This document shows positions 17,796 to 26,476 of a stretch of DNA of 64,000 bases, piece after piece. The position numbers and the translations under genes are program-made. The notes below the pieces were generated by a model that was not told the DNA's origin, did not search any database, and saw only the letters and a list, made by a program, of their open reading frames with translations. Every line of letters starts with the position of its first letter. Position 1 is the stretch's first letter. The stretch is from an uncultured Lachnospiraceae bacterium (GTDB lineage: Bacteria > Bacillota > Clostridia > Lachnospirales > Lachnospiraceae), in contig CANQDS010000001.1 of assembly GCA_947593655.1 (NCBI GenBank), positions 67,081 to 131,080 of the forward strand, in the 5' to 3' direction.

Positions 17796-18788
17796 ATGAA
17801 AAATGATTTGATTTATTACAGCATCGGCGCACTGCTTTACTGCCCTGCCAATAAAAAGACGATCGCAGACTCCGTTATCCACGAGAAATTCGGGACAAAA
17901 TATTCCCTTGCGCTATGTCTGGAGGATACGATCAATGACGCTTTTGTTGCGGAGGCGGAACAGGATCTGATCCGGGCGCTGCAGCAGATTTCCGCCGCGC
18001 ATCAGACGCAGCCTTTTTTCCTGCCGAAGCTGTTTATCCGCGTCCGCAATCCACAGCAGATCTTAACGCTCCTTCATGCGGCCGGTCCGGCTTCATCCGT
18101 CATAACCGGTTTTATCATTCCGAAATTTTCTGCGGAAAATGCCGGATCCTATATCCAAAGCATCATAAAAGCCAACGAGCAGTCCGGGCGCAGGATCTAC
18201 ATGATGCCGATCTATGAAAGCGCCTCCATCATCGATCTGCGCACGCGCTATGAGCTTTTATACAGCCTGAAAGAACAACTGGATGCCATAGAAGACCTTG
18301 TTCTCAACATCCGCGTCGGCGGGAACGACCTGTGCCATATCTTCGGTTTCCGCAGGCATCCGGATGAATCCATCCACCGCATCCAGCCGATCGCCCGCAT
18401 CTTTTCCGATATCGTTACGGTATACGGAGCGGACTATCTCATATCCGGCCCGGTGTGGGAATATTATTCCGGCGCTTGCTGGAAAGACGGGCTGGCACGC
18501 GAGATCCGGGACGACCGGCTGTGCGGCTTCACCGGAAAAACCGTCATCCATCCCAGCCAGATCGCGGTCGTCAACGAGGGCTATCAGGTCTCGCAGGCCG
18601 ATTACCAAGATGCGAAGGCCATCTTAAACTGGGATCTTGATTCCGCCTCTTTTGTTTCCGGAAACCCGGCAAAGGAACGGATGAACGAATACAAAACCCA
18701 CAGCCGCTGGGCGCAGCGCACCCTGTTCCTTGCCGAAGCATACGGCATCAAAAACAGCGGGAGCGATCCCCATTTCAGACAGTTATGA
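17796..18788 (+). CDS. HpcH/HpaI aldolase / citrate-lyase-beta-like protein of the Ter locus
   Basis: This 330-residue TIM-barrel protein begins MKNDLIYYSIGALLYCPANK. The family features are the active-site motif CLEDTINDA, an acidic metal-site region PIYESASIIDLR, RVGGNDLCHIFG, and GFTGKTVIHPSQI near the C-terminus, as in CitE-type C-C lyases. Such proteins occur with TerD and the two phosphoribosyltransferase genes and are predicted to act on a sugar- or nucleoside-like compound; the substrate is unknown. It is the only plus-strand gene of the Ter cluster and is divergent from the protease gene. Confidence 0.88.
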   Translation: MKNDLIYYSIGALLYCPANKKTIADSVIHEKFGTKYSLALCLEDTINDAFVAEAEQDLIRALQQISAAHQTQPFFLPKLFIRVRNPQQILTLLHAAGPASSVITGFIIPKFSAENAGSYIQSIIKANEQSGRRIYMMPIYESASIIDLRTRYELLYSLKEQLDAIEDLVLNIRVGGNDLCHIFGFRRHPDESIHRIQPIARIFSDIVTVYGADYLISGPVWEYYSGACWKDGLAREIRDDRLCGFTGKTVIHPSQIAVVNEGYQVSQADYQDAKAILNWDLDSASFVSGNPAKERMNEYKTHSRWAQRTLFLAEAYGIKNSGSDPHFRQL

Positions 18789-18810
18789 GCCGGACGCATC
18801 CGGCTCTTTT
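18787..18810. terminator. Bidirectional terminator between CitE-like and StiP-like genes
   Basis: GAGCCGGA and TCCGGCTC pair around CGCA, followed by TTTT on the plus strand. It overlaps the stop codons of both convergent genes. Confidence 0.85.
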
Positions 18811-19858
18811 ACATATCGGCGATCTTCTTAATGATCCCGCAGCATTTATAATGCTGCAAAGGATAGCTTTCAATCGGAACCTGTTTTTCTTCCGCCAGAC
18901 GGATCAGATGTTCCAGCTGCGGATCGTTCCGGCAGCGCCCGTCAAGCAGCACTTTCCACGGGATGCGCCGCAGCAGCACCCTGGTCGTTTCCCCGATTCC
19001 CGGCTTGATGAAATTGATATCTTCAATGCCGAACTCCGCGGCGACGGCACGGACTTCATCGATTCCTTTTCCGCATATCTGCCACTCGTCCGGTTTTTCG
19101 TCAAAACAAAACATTTCTTCGATCCGTTCGATAAATTCATAGGAACGGTCGGAATCTTTCAGTTCCCCGTAATAGACCGCTCCGTGGAAATCATTGCTCC
19201 CGATGATATCTTCCCGTAAAAACGTTCTGCTGACCAGTCCCGACACGGTGCAGTTTAAACAGGAACTCGGGATCAGGATGTCCTCATGCGTTCCGCACAG
19301 GGAAGTTTCATTCGCCGGATCCGCAAGAACCGCGATCTCTGGCGATACACCCGGATAAGCCGAAAGATCCTTCTTAAGTTCCGTTAAGATCGCGCCTTTC
19401 CCGATCCAGCCGTCCACAAACAAGAGCCGCCCCGCCTCATAACGTTCCAGCAGATACTTCATGGCGTTATGGTCGATCCCCCTGTCCCGGATAATGGAGA
19501 TCGAATAGTGCGGGATCTGAATCCGGTATTTCCGCTGGATATAATGCTTCAGCAGGATCCCGACCGGGGTTCCCGCCCTCGCAAGCGAAACCAGCACCGC
19601 ATCGCTGCCTTTTTCCCGGATGATCCGATCCGCCAGGATTCCGACGGCACGGGCCGTTGGACGCGCGTACCGCTCCAGCGCCTCTTGATAAGCCTGCATG
19701 TATTTTTCGGTCGGAACATACTCGACCGGGAGCATTTCACTGTAATGCCTGCCGGACTGGATCAGGCGCTCCCTTTCTTCCGCCGTCTGCGGCTGCACCA
19801 GCCCGGTAATATCCTTCAGCAGAAAAATCACGTCCTCGTTTCGATAAGAAGTTCTCAT
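18809..19858 (-). CDS. StiP/PRTase_1-family phosphoribosyltransferase-like protein
   Basis: The 349-residue protein matches the family long called cysteine protease StiP and later recognised as phosphoribosyltransferase-like. Seen are VSLARAGTPVGILLKHYIQ, HYSISIIRDRGID and LLFVDGWIGKGAI, which together resemble a PRTase fold with a modified PRPP loop. Ter-locus members are predicted to build a nucleoside-like metabolite. The start at 19858 follows GGTGGGAG and overlaps the end of the upstream GNAT-PRTase gene by 4 bp, so the two are coupled. Confidence 0.85.
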   Translation of the reverse strand: MRTSYRNEDVIFLLKDITGLVQPQTAEERERLIQSGRHYSEMLPVEYVPTEKYMQAYQEALERYARPTARAVGILADRIIREKGSDAVLVSLARAGTPVGILLKHYIQRKYRIQIPHYSISIIRDRGIDHNAMKYLLERYEAGRLLFVDGWIGKGAILTELKKDLSAYPGVSPEIAVLADPANETSLCGTHEDILIPSSCLNCTVSGLVSRTFLREDIIGSNDFHGAVYYGELKDSDRSYEFIERIEEMFCFDEKPDEWQICGKGIDEVRAVAAEFGIEDINFIKPGIGETTRVLLRRIPWKVLLDGRCRNDPQLEHLIRLAEEKQVPIESYPLQHYKCCGIIKKIADM

Positions 19859-21462
19859 GGCTCCCACCTGACAAATAAAAGGCTCCGGTTCTTCGTGCGC
19901 AATGCATGGAGCAAAGAATTGCGCCCCGCATCTGCGCCATCTGCATCTGCGGCATCCGTGATCACAACAACCGCGTCATATTCCGCAATATCATAAAGAA
20001 ATGTGATCCGGTCCGCATCGTAACAGCTTCTTAACTCATAACGACAGTGCAGAGGATACGTTTCACCGGCGCTGACCTCGATCGGGCTGCGCGTTGTAGA
20101 GTGGCATCTTACTTCGCACCCCAGTTCTTCGATCCTTCTTCCTACATACAGAGACGGATACATGCACTCCTCCGTGCCGACCAGAAGAACCCGGCCGCCC
20201 TCCGGCGCCTCCCATTGTTTCCGGAGGTTTTCCCACAATTTCCGGCAGGCTTTTTCATACTCTGCGGCGTTTACCAGCCGCCGCGGATCAAGCGCTCCCC
20301 GGATTCGGATTTCCTGCACAGCCTCCGCCGCGGAAACATCGCAGGGAATATAAGTTCCATCCGCGTCATACCGCATAGCCCGTTTGTTGTACCCCGCATG
20401 ATCTGTCTTGAGCAGATAGTGGAGCAAGATCCCGTTTTCTTCATACCGGTCCAGATGTTCCTGCGTCATCCCGTTTAACAGGGACGCGGCCGCGTACTGC
20501 ACCCGCGCCGACGGATAGGTTTTCCGCAATAATCGAACGATATTTAAGATCGTCTTTCCTGTCGTAATCTCATCTTCCATGAAAACGATCCGGTCGATCC
20601 GTTCCATTTCCGAATCCAGATCATTTTTTACGAGTTTCTGCTCGGACGCATGGCTGTGTTCTTCGGAAAAAAACAGATACTCCGCCCCGTCCACATGCTC
20701 TCTGGTCGTCTGAATGTAATCCGCTCCGAGAAAAACCGCCGCCTGTGCGCCGATCGCGGTCGCCGTTTCCGCAAACCCGATCAGCAGCAGACGCTCGTTC
20801 CCGTACGCGTTCTGCACCAGTTCCGCCAGACGCGAAAACAGTCCAATCGCCTGTCCCGGCGCCGCCGGAATATGCTTTCCCTGCAGCGGATTGACCACCA
20901 GATAATTCCTTTTTACATTCTTCTCCCGCCGGGCAATTTTGACCAGCATTTCCTCCGTAAGATCGTTGTCCAGCACATATTCATAGACAAAATCATCCAT
21001 AAAAAATCCGTTCCCGATATCGTTTTTCTCTTCCCGTATCTTCCGGAAATGCAGCTTTTCATAGGCATATCTGGCATCGTTATTCCTGTTTACATTAAGG
21101 GTGACGGACTTCGCCCCCGCTTTCTGCGCCTCGTTTAACACAAAGTCCATCATCTGCCGGGAAAGACCTTTTCCCCTCTGCGTTTTCAGCAGATAGAATT
21201 TACTGAGGTAAAGTTCCGTTCCCCGCATATAAAACGCCAGAAACCCCAGCCGCTCCCCGTGATCTCCGCAGACAAAATAATAACGGTAACCGTGGTCAAG
21301 CTGTTCCTGTATCGCAGAAACAGACTGGTATTTCTGGATCATATAATCGTTCTGGGCGCTTCCGATGATCGGATCAAAATGCTCTTTGACGATCGAAGAG
21401 GCCAGTGCAGACAGCTCTCTGACTGCACCGGCATCACGATCTGAAATCCTGATAAATTTCAT
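19855..21462 (-). CDS. GNAT acetyltransferase - phosphoribosyltransferase - TRSP fusion protein
   Basis: This protein of about 535 residues has three parts. Residues 1-165 are a GNAT domain, with TQRGKGLSRQMMDFVL as the acetyl-CoA pyrophosphate loop. Residues 185-370 form a Ter-type phosphoribosyltransferase with the PRPP-loop-like FMEDEITTGKTILN. Residues 410-535 match the TRSP domain that usually follows it, including CHSTTRSPIEV. The GNAT fusion is an addition to the common PRTase-TRSP pair. It starts one base after the stop of the upstream SGNH-type acyltransferase gene, so surface acylation genes and Ter biosynthesis genes are on one message. Confidence 0.85.
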   Translation of the reverse strand: MKFIRISDRDAGAVRELSALASSIVKEHFDPIIGSAQNDYMIQKYQSVSAIQEQLDHGYRYYFVCGDHGERLGFLAFYMRGTELYLSKFYLLKTQRGKGLSRQMMDFVLNEAQKAGAKSVTLNVNRNNDARYAYEKLHFRKIREEKNDIGNGFFMDDFVYEYVLDNDLTEEMLVKIARREKNVKRNYLVVNPLQGKHIPAAPGQAIGLFSRLAELVQNAYGNERLLLIGFAETATAIGAQAAVFLGADYIQTTREHVDGAEYLFFSEEHSHASEQKLVKNDLDSEMERIDRIVFMEDEITTGKTILNIVRLLRKTYPSARVQYAAASLLNGMTQEHLDRYEENGILLHYLLKTDHAGYNKRAMRYDADGTYIPCDVSAAEAVQEIRIRGALDPRRLVNAAEYEKACRKLWENLRKQWEAPEGGRVLLVGTEECMYPSLYVGRRIEELGCEVRCHSTTRSPIEVSAGETYPLHCRYELRSCYDADRITFLYDIAEYDAVVVITDAADADGADAGRNSLLHALRTKNRSLLFVRWEP

Positions 21463-21463
21463 G

Positions 21464-22792
21464 CTAATTCTCCATTTTCTGTTCCCATACGCCGGTTTCA
21501 GACGCTGCAATTACATCTACAGAACCGGCATCCTGTATTGCAGCATATCCGCAGAATCCATATTCACAGCCGCCGATCTTCTGCGGCGTCATTTCATATA
21601 CGGCATCTGCGGTTCTTATATAAATCCTGCTGTCCGCCTCTGCATAAGAAGGATTGATCGTGCCCGTGATCTTTACCATATCTCCGTCATCTGCAATATC
21701 CCATTCTTGTACAAGGCCGCTCCGGGGCTTTCCCCGCAGCATTTCTCTTTCCGGAGCCGGAAATCTGGGTTCGTATTCCTGTATCAGTTTCACATTTCGT
21801 TCCGCGATCTCCAGGATCACCGTATCCGCCTGATAGGTTTCCATTTTCGCCAGATCGTACGGCACGGACTTATCATACACCGCATATTGGTACGCATCGC
21901 TGAAATACGGGATCAGATTATTGGCAAACGAATCCCGGAACATTAACAGGCTTCCTTCGGCACTGTCATTTTCCGTCTCGATATAGGCCTGCTCAAAATT
22001 TCTTGTTCTGGTCAGGAAGGTATAGGCTGCCTCTTTTCCAAACGTGATCTGCAGTTCATTATCTTTCGACAGAGGATATAACATTCTCTGCAGATCTCCG
22101 GTAAACGTATACTCCTCCTCATACCCGTACCTTTGCAGATCATCATATTCTTTCCCCAGCGTGCGCATCACTTCTTCATAAACATACCACGCTCCCAGAT
22201 CATTCCAGTGGGTATCGGTTTTATAATACAATTCCTCATTCCGGTTCTCAAACACCGGAAACAGATCGATATGATCAACACCGTCCAGATGTTCTTTTAA
22301 CAGATCCAGATTGTTCTTCTCCTGATATTTTATATAATAATACGGCATATGATCGTAAAGGCTGTTTTTATTCGGCGCTGCCAGAAAGACAAATTCCGCA
22401 CCTTTTTGTTCCACCGCTTCCTGCATCAATTCCAGAGTGTGATAGATATTAAAAAGTTCCCGGTCGTCTACGGTTCCGATCCCGCAGTAATCATCTACGG
22501 TATCTTTGTAGTAAAGATATCCGTCCGTTCCTGCCACCACATCCTCCACCGGCGAATGGTCAAAAAACTGATGCTGGATCATTCCATACGCCTGAATCAG
22601 CTCCTGTCTTCCGCCAAAATGCATACTCATATACTGCTCGATCTTCTGTGCCGGATTTTCTCCTGTGTCTTCTCCCTGCTGCACCGCTTCCGCCAGAGCC
22701 ACGCCGCCCTGTAAAAACATTGCCGCAGACATCAGAAAGCATCCGGCCAGAATAACCGCTGTGTAGCCGATAAAAATCAATTTTCTTTTCAA
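21464..22792 (-). CDS. SGNH/AlgJ-AlgX-like O-acetyltransferase accessory protein
   Basis: The 442-residue protein has one N-terminal membrane helix (KRKLIFIGYTAVILAG) and an extracellular domain with KTDTHWNDLGAWY and MFRDSFANNLIPY, the DxH and Ser motifs of the AlgJ/AlgX/DHHW SGNH-like family. These proteins pass acyl groups, delivered by a partner MBOAT protein, to a surface polysaccharide. I take a TTG start at 22792 because TAAGGAG lies 10 bases upstream and the MBOAT stop is at 22807; the longer ORF has no supported start. The target polymer is unknown. Confidence 0.87.
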   Translation of the reverse strand: MKRKLIFIGYTAVILAGCFLMSAAMFLQGGVALAEAVQQGEDTGENPAQKIEQYMSMHFGGRQELIQAYGMIQHQFFDHSPVEDVVAGTDGYLYYKDTVDDYCGIGTVDDRELFNIYHTLELMQEAVEQKGAEFVFLAAPNKNSLYDHMPYYYIKYQEKNNLDLLKEHLDGVDHIDLFPVFENRNEELYYKTDTHWNDLGAWYVYEEVMRTLGKEYDDLQRYGYEEEYTFTGDLQRMLYPLSKDNELQITFGKEAAYTFLTRTRNFEQAYIETENDSAEGSLLMFRDSFANNLIPYFSDAYQYAVYDKSVPYDLAKMETYQADTVILEIAERNVKLIQEYEPRFPAPEREMLRGKPRSGLVQEWDIADDGDMVKITGTINPSYAEADSRIYIRTADAVYEMTPQKIGGCEYGFCGYAAIQDAGSVDVIAASETGVWEQKMEN

Positions 22793-22806
22793 GCTTCCTT
22801 CTCTCC

Positions 22807-24147
22807 TTAAAACCGAAAATAAATAAACGGATGATACCCATTGACTGCCAGCGACATGAGGCACAATAACAGGCATACCACGCTGCCCGCATACTCTGCC
22901 GCCAGAACCAGCTTCCGGGGCAGAATCGTTTCCATCCTGTCTTTCCAATCAAACATTCCGGCAAACGCCAGCACGATCACCGTAATCGTAAATTTATCAA
23001 AATACGATACCAGCCGCACGAAAGAAGGCCCTGAAAGATCGAAGCCGGTAAACATGGCTGCCAGAAAATGCCCCGCCTGTACAATGGTATCGCTTCTGAA
23101 AAACACAAATGCAATGCATACCACAAAAGCCGTGTACAGCCAGCCGATGAAAGTATTTTTCCTTTTCCCCGGCTGGGAAACTTTTTCTTCCAGAACCGAA
23201 AAAATTCCGTGGATCAATCCCCAGATAATAAAAGTGATATCAGCGCCATGCCAGAAACCCGTACAGAAAAACACGATCAATTTATTGATATAAGTACGCG
23301 CCTTCCCTTTCCGGTTTCCTCCCAGAGGAATATACAGGTATTCTTTAAACCACGAACTGAGGGAAATATGCCATCTTCTCCAAAATTCCCTGATGGAAGA
23401 AGATTCGTACGGATAACGGAAATTTTCTTTGATATCAAATCCGAAAATCCTGCCGAGCCCGATCGCCATATCACTGTATCCGCTAAAATCATAATACAGC
23501 TGCAGACAGTACAATACGGCTGCCGTCCACGCGGCAGCGGCATTATAATCACAGTATTCCCATCCATAAATACCATCAACAATAACTGCGATCGTATTGG
23601 ATAGCAGCACTTTTTTCCCTAACCCGTAAATAAATCTGCGCAGACCCTCTGCGGCTTTTTCCGCAGAAAAGCTCCTGCGGTCGATCTGATCCCTGATATC
23701 ATTATATTTAATGATCGGCCCGGCCGCCAACTGCGGAAAAAAGGAAATATACAAAAACAATGAGAAAAAATTTTTCTGCAGATTTGTCCTGTCGCGGTAT
23801 ACATCAATGACATACGACAAAATCTGAAATGTATAAAAGGAAATACCGATCGGAAGCGGCAGGCCCGTCGGATATTTAAAAAAGCAGAGCATCCCGATAT
23901 CCAGAACCACCGCCGCTGTAAGGATCTTCTCAGGATGCCTGCATCTGCACATGATCCGGGCAAGGGCGTAATTAACCAATGAACTGCCGATCAATAAAAA
24001 AATATATACCGGTTCCCCCAGCGCATAAAACACCACGCTGGCGATGAGCAGAACCGCGTTTCTGCATTTGATCCCCGGAAGAAGATAATAGAAAAACACG
24101 GTAAGCGGCAGAAACAGGATCAGAAACGAAATTGAACTGAAAATCAT
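22807..24147 (-). CDS. MBOAT-family membrane O-acyltransferase (AlgI/DltB-like)
   Basis: This 446-residue polytopic membrane protein shows the MBOAT hallmarks: LPIGISFYTFQILSYVID, REFWRRWHISLSSWFKEY and the catalytic-His region FCTGFWHGADITFI. It moves acyl groups, usually acetyl, across the membrane for O-acylation of cell-surface polymers. It lies 14 bp upstream of the AlgJ-like partner and downstream of two lipoprotein genes, a typical acylation operon. Confidence 0.94.
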   Translation of the reverse strand: MIFSSISFLILFLPLTVFFYYLLPGIKCRNAVLLIASVVFYALGEPVYIFLLIGSSLVNYALARIMCRCRHPEKILTAAVVLDIGMLCFFKYPTGLPLPIGISFYTFQILSYVIDVYRDRTNLQKNFFSLFLYISFFPQLAAGPIIKYNDIRDQIDRRSFSAEKAAEGLRRFIYGLGKKVLLSNTIAVIVDGIYGWEYCDYNAAAAWTAAVLYCLQLYYDFSGYSDMAIGLGRIFGFDIKENFRYPYESSSIREFWRRWHISLSSWFKEYLYIPLGGNRKGKARTYINKLIVFFCTGFWHGADITFIIWGLIHGIFSVLEEKVSQPGKRKNTFIGWLYTAFVVCIAFVFFRSDTIVQAGHFLAAMFTGFDLSGPSFVRLVSYFDKFTITVIVLAFAGMFDWKDRMETILPRKLVLAAEYAGSVVCLLLCLMSLAVNGYHPFIYFRF

Positions 24148-24163
24148 ATCGTGCCTTTCCCGG

Positions 24164-24673
24164 TTATTCGGTAAGAAGGTACGCTTCTATCGCCGCAACC
24201 GTTCCGTCCTCCAGATAAAAAGAATATCCGTATCCGTCTGTCTCGTAAATATAATACGTATCGCTCATCGCCAGATTCTCTTCCCCGTATTTTTCCGCAA
24301 CCGTTTCTGCGCTGCTTCCGATCCGGATGCCGCTTCCGGATACCGCATCATCCGTTAAAATATTGATCGAACTGATATATTCTTTTCCGTTCATCGGATA
24401 AGTAATGATTTCAACGTCGGTATAGGTATAAGTTTTATCATACCCGTCATACAGGCAGCTTTTATTCTCCGTATAATTTACCGGTTCTCCCAGTTCCTCT
24501 TTGATATCTTCCATGTCGTCATTCAGGGAAATCACAAGATTCCCCGTTTTCACCGATTCCGCTCCTACTGCCGTGCCCGAATCTGCATCGGATGCCTTGT
24601 TTTGACCGGATCCGCACCCTAGAAGCATCAGCCCCATGAATGCAGTGATTAAAAAAACTTTGATCTTCTTCAT
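24164..24673 (-). CDS. Putative lipoprotein
   Basis: The protein begins MKKIKVFLITAFMGLMLLGC, a lipoprotein signal ending in the lipobox LLGC. After an Ala/Ser/Asp-rich linker comes a domain of about 125 residues with many Tyr and Asp residues (DGYDKTYTYTDVEIITYP and IRIGSSAETVAEKYGE), which looks like a small extracellular beta-rich fold of BLIP/SmpA-type repeats. I cannot name the family. It is placed 16 bp before the MBOAT gene, suggesting a role at the cell surface with the acylation proteins. Confidence 0.8.
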   Translation of the reverse strand: MKKIKVFLITAFMGLMLLGCGSGQNKASDADSGTAVGAESVKTGNLVISLNDDMEDIKEELGEPVNYTENKSCLYDGYDKTYTYTDVEIITYPMNGKEYISSINILTDDAVSGSGIRIGSSAETVAEKYGEENLAMSDTYYIYETDGYGYSFYLEDGTVAAIEAYLLTE

Positions 24674-24714
24674 AGCCCGTTCCACCTTATCTTCCTGTAT
24701 TTTTCATCCGCCTT

Positions 24715-25467
24715 TCACGGCGTCTGCGGATATCCTGCCGGATCCCACTCATAGATAATCGTTACGCCTGTCTGCTCGCTGGTATAAGAATAATTAAGGA
24801 TCTGGTCGCTGGTCCATAAAAAACGCTCGGCTCCCCATCCGGTAGTTGCATCAAAATGCCACCAGGAACCGTCTACTTTTACCATATTCCAGTAATGCCC
24901 TCCGGTATATTCCTGCACTTCAATATTTTCAAAGCCCAGCCGGGTAAGCAATGCGCGCGAAGCGCTGTAAAATGCATAGCAGTTGCCGCTGCGCCTGGTC
25001 AGAGCCGTTTTCGCCCCGGCGACCCAGTCGCCAATGGCACTGTTTCCCCTGTATGTAATGTGGTTCGTAACCCAGGTATATACGGCATAGGCTTTCTCCC
25101 GTTCGCCCATATCATCATTTACAATACCGTTTAAAATATTATCGCATAATTGATCCAGTTCCGCATCTCCGGTTCCCTGACGCGCGGTTGTCTGTTCTAT
25201 TGCAGCCGGTTCTGCAGCTGGTTCTGCATCCGGTTCCGGCTCTTCAATCGTTTCCACTTTCCCGTCAGTTTCCGAAGATTCCTCCTGCGGTGCCGCTTCT
25301 ATCGATACCTCGGTGATATGCGCCGCTTCTATCGATACCCCGGTGATATGCACCGCCCCCGGCAGCGCTGCCGCCGGATCCGTCGTCATTGGAACCTCTC
25401 TGCCGCATCCTGTGATCAATACCGCCAGCACCGCCGCTATTGGAACCCATCGGCTTTTCCTCTTCAT
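24715..25467 (-). CDS. Transglutaminase-like lipoprotein
   Basis: This 250-residue protein has a lipoprotein signal (VLAVLITGC), a low-complexity linker rich in Glu, Pro and Ala, and a C-terminal transglutaminase-like domain with Cys in RRSGNCYAFYSASR, His in TGGHYWNMVKV and Asp in WWHFDATTGWG. It is therefore probably an extracellular cysteine protease or crosslinking enzyme acting on the cell wall or its proteins. It is the first gene of the surface operon and is preceded by a good sigma-A promoter. Confidence 0.88.
   Translation of the reverse strand: MKRKSRWVPIAAVLAVLITGCGREVPMTTDPAAALPGAVHITGVSIEAAHITEVSIEAAPQEESSETDGKVETIEEPEPDAEPAAEPAAIEQTTARQGTGDAELDQLCDNILNGIVNDDMGEREKAYAVYTWVTNHITYRGNSAIGDWVAGAKTALTRRSGNCYAFYSASRALLTRLGFENIEVQEYTGGHYWNMVKVDGSWWHFDATTGWGAERFLWTSDQILNYSYTSEQTGVTIIYEWDPAGYPQTP
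25292..25351. repeat. Tandem 30-bp repeat in the lipoprotein linker
   Basis: A 30-bp unit occurs twice (25292-25321, 25322-25351) with one base difference and encodes a repeated (A/V)HIT(E/G)VSIEA block in the linker of the transglutaminase-like lipoprotein. In-frame, so copy number can vary without breaking the gene. Confidence 0.85.
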
Positions 25468-25503
25468 GTAAACACTTCCTTACCATGATTTCCTGCTTTC
25501 GAT

Positions 25504-25532
25504 ATTATAATCTTTCTTTCCGGATTTGTCAC
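25504..25532 (-). promoter_or_regulatory. Sigma-A promoter of the surface acylation/Ter biosynthetic operon
   Basis: On the minus strand GTGACA (25527-25532) and TATAAT (25504-25509) are spaced by 17 bp, about 37 bp before the lipoprotein gene. Confidence 0.7.
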
Positions 25533-25553
25533 CCTCTGTTTTCCTATCAAGCG

Positions 25554-25581
25554 AAAAAACAGGCAGACTGCCGTCTGCCTG
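25554..25581 (-). terminator. Terminator of the ECF sigma operon
   Basis: On the minus strand CAGGCAGAC and GTCTGCCTG pair perfectly around GGCA and are followed by TTTTTT, 20 bp after the last gene of the operon. Confidence 0.9.
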
Positions 25582-25603
25582 ATCATATCTTGCCTTATCA
25601 TTT

Positions 25604-25918
25604 TCATCCTGCATAAAACCGGATATACGGAATACATTCCGTGATCAATACATCTGCGCCCGCCATGCAGAGGGCAAAAAGCGTCATCAGGATCTGCAGA
25701 AAGATCGCCGCCTTGTCATAGACGAATTTATCTTCCGACCGGTTGGAAAGCAGGATCTCGACGCCGAGCCCCACGATCATAAGCGGCCACAGGCGGAAGA
25801 TCATCTCATAGCTGATCAGCCGGGTAAAAAGATGGAACAAAAACAGCACTCCGTACACGATCATGGATATTCCGGCTGTTATGGAACCGACCCGGTGCAT
25901 CCTACTTTTCTTCTCCAT
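25604..25918 (-). CDS. Small membrane protein
   Basis: The 104-residue protein has three hydrophobic segments: GISMIVYGVLFLFHLFTRLI, MIFRLWPLMIVGLGVEILL and AIFLQILMTLFALCMAGADVL. The pattern RLWPLMIVGLGVEILL resembles the helix found in LiaF/DUF5668-like stress membrane proteins. It overlaps the upstream membrane protein gene by 17 bp and is the last gene of the ECF sigma operon. Function unknown. Confidence 0.8.
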   Translation of the reverse strand: MEKKSRMHRVGSITAGISMIVYGVLFLFHLFTRLISYEMIFRLWPLMIVGLGVEILLSNRSEDKFVYDKAAIFLQILMTLFALCMAGADVLITECIPYIRFYAG

Positions 25919-26459
25919 ATTCCGAACCTCCTTCCGCTTCTGTAAACGTCTTCTTTTTTCCGATGATCAGCCTGACACCGAGGACAATGATAATGACGGA
26001 AAAGATAAAGCCCGGAATGTTCGATGCGATCGGATAGAGCGTCTCCCAGAGATCATCCGGGATCATGTCATAGATCAGGTTGTCGACCGAATTCCACAGC
26101 ATGGCGCATCCGATCAAAAGCACGACGATACCGATCCATTTATTCACGGATTTCTGTGATATTCTGACCGGCTTTCCGTCCGTAAACTCTTCCCAGATAA
26201 ACTGATCCCGTATCTCTGCAAATTCCGCATCATCCGTCGCATCCAGATTCCTTGCATGGAAAAATCCATAGAACCATATGACGATCCCCACGAGATAAAA
26301 ATAATCTGCCGCAAGCAGGATCGTCGGGATCAGACAGCAGGCAAAAAATACCCCCATAAGGCTGATTCCCATTTTCATGTATCCCATATACATTTCCGCC
26401 GCTCCCGGCATAAAGGAGCATAGAAACGCAAACACCTTGTTTTTCTTTTTCGGCTTCAT
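25902..26459 (-). CDS. Multi-helix membrane protein of the ECF sigma operon
   Basis: The protein starts MKPKKKNKVFAFLCSFMPGAAEMYMGYMKMG; the pattern F(L/M)PGxAxxYxGxxxxG resembles the first helix of TM2-type membrane domains. A second pair of helices follows a charged loop of about 45 residues, and the C-terminus is highly charged. I use the ATG at 26459. The downstream neighbour overlaps its end. Probably part of an envelope stress response controlled by the adjacent sigma factor, which is inference. Confidence 0.8.
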   Translation of the reverse strand: MKPKKKNKVFAFLCSFMPGAAEMYMGYMKMGISLMGVFFACCLIPTILLAADYFYLVGIVIWFYGFFHARNLDATDDAEFAEIRDQFIWEEFTDGKPVRISQKSVNKWIGIVVLLIGCAMLWNSVDNLIYDMIPDDLWETLYPIASNIPGFIFSVIIIVLGVRLIIGKKKTFTEAEGGSEYGEEK

Positions 26460-26476
26460 AAAAATTCCTCCCTCAA

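Noticed and set aside
22793-22948. Longer N-terminus for the AlgJ-like protein
   Set aside because: The extra 52 codons lie inside the MBOAT gene and have no ribosome binding site; the TTG at 22792 has TAAGGAG in place and leads directly into the membrane helix.
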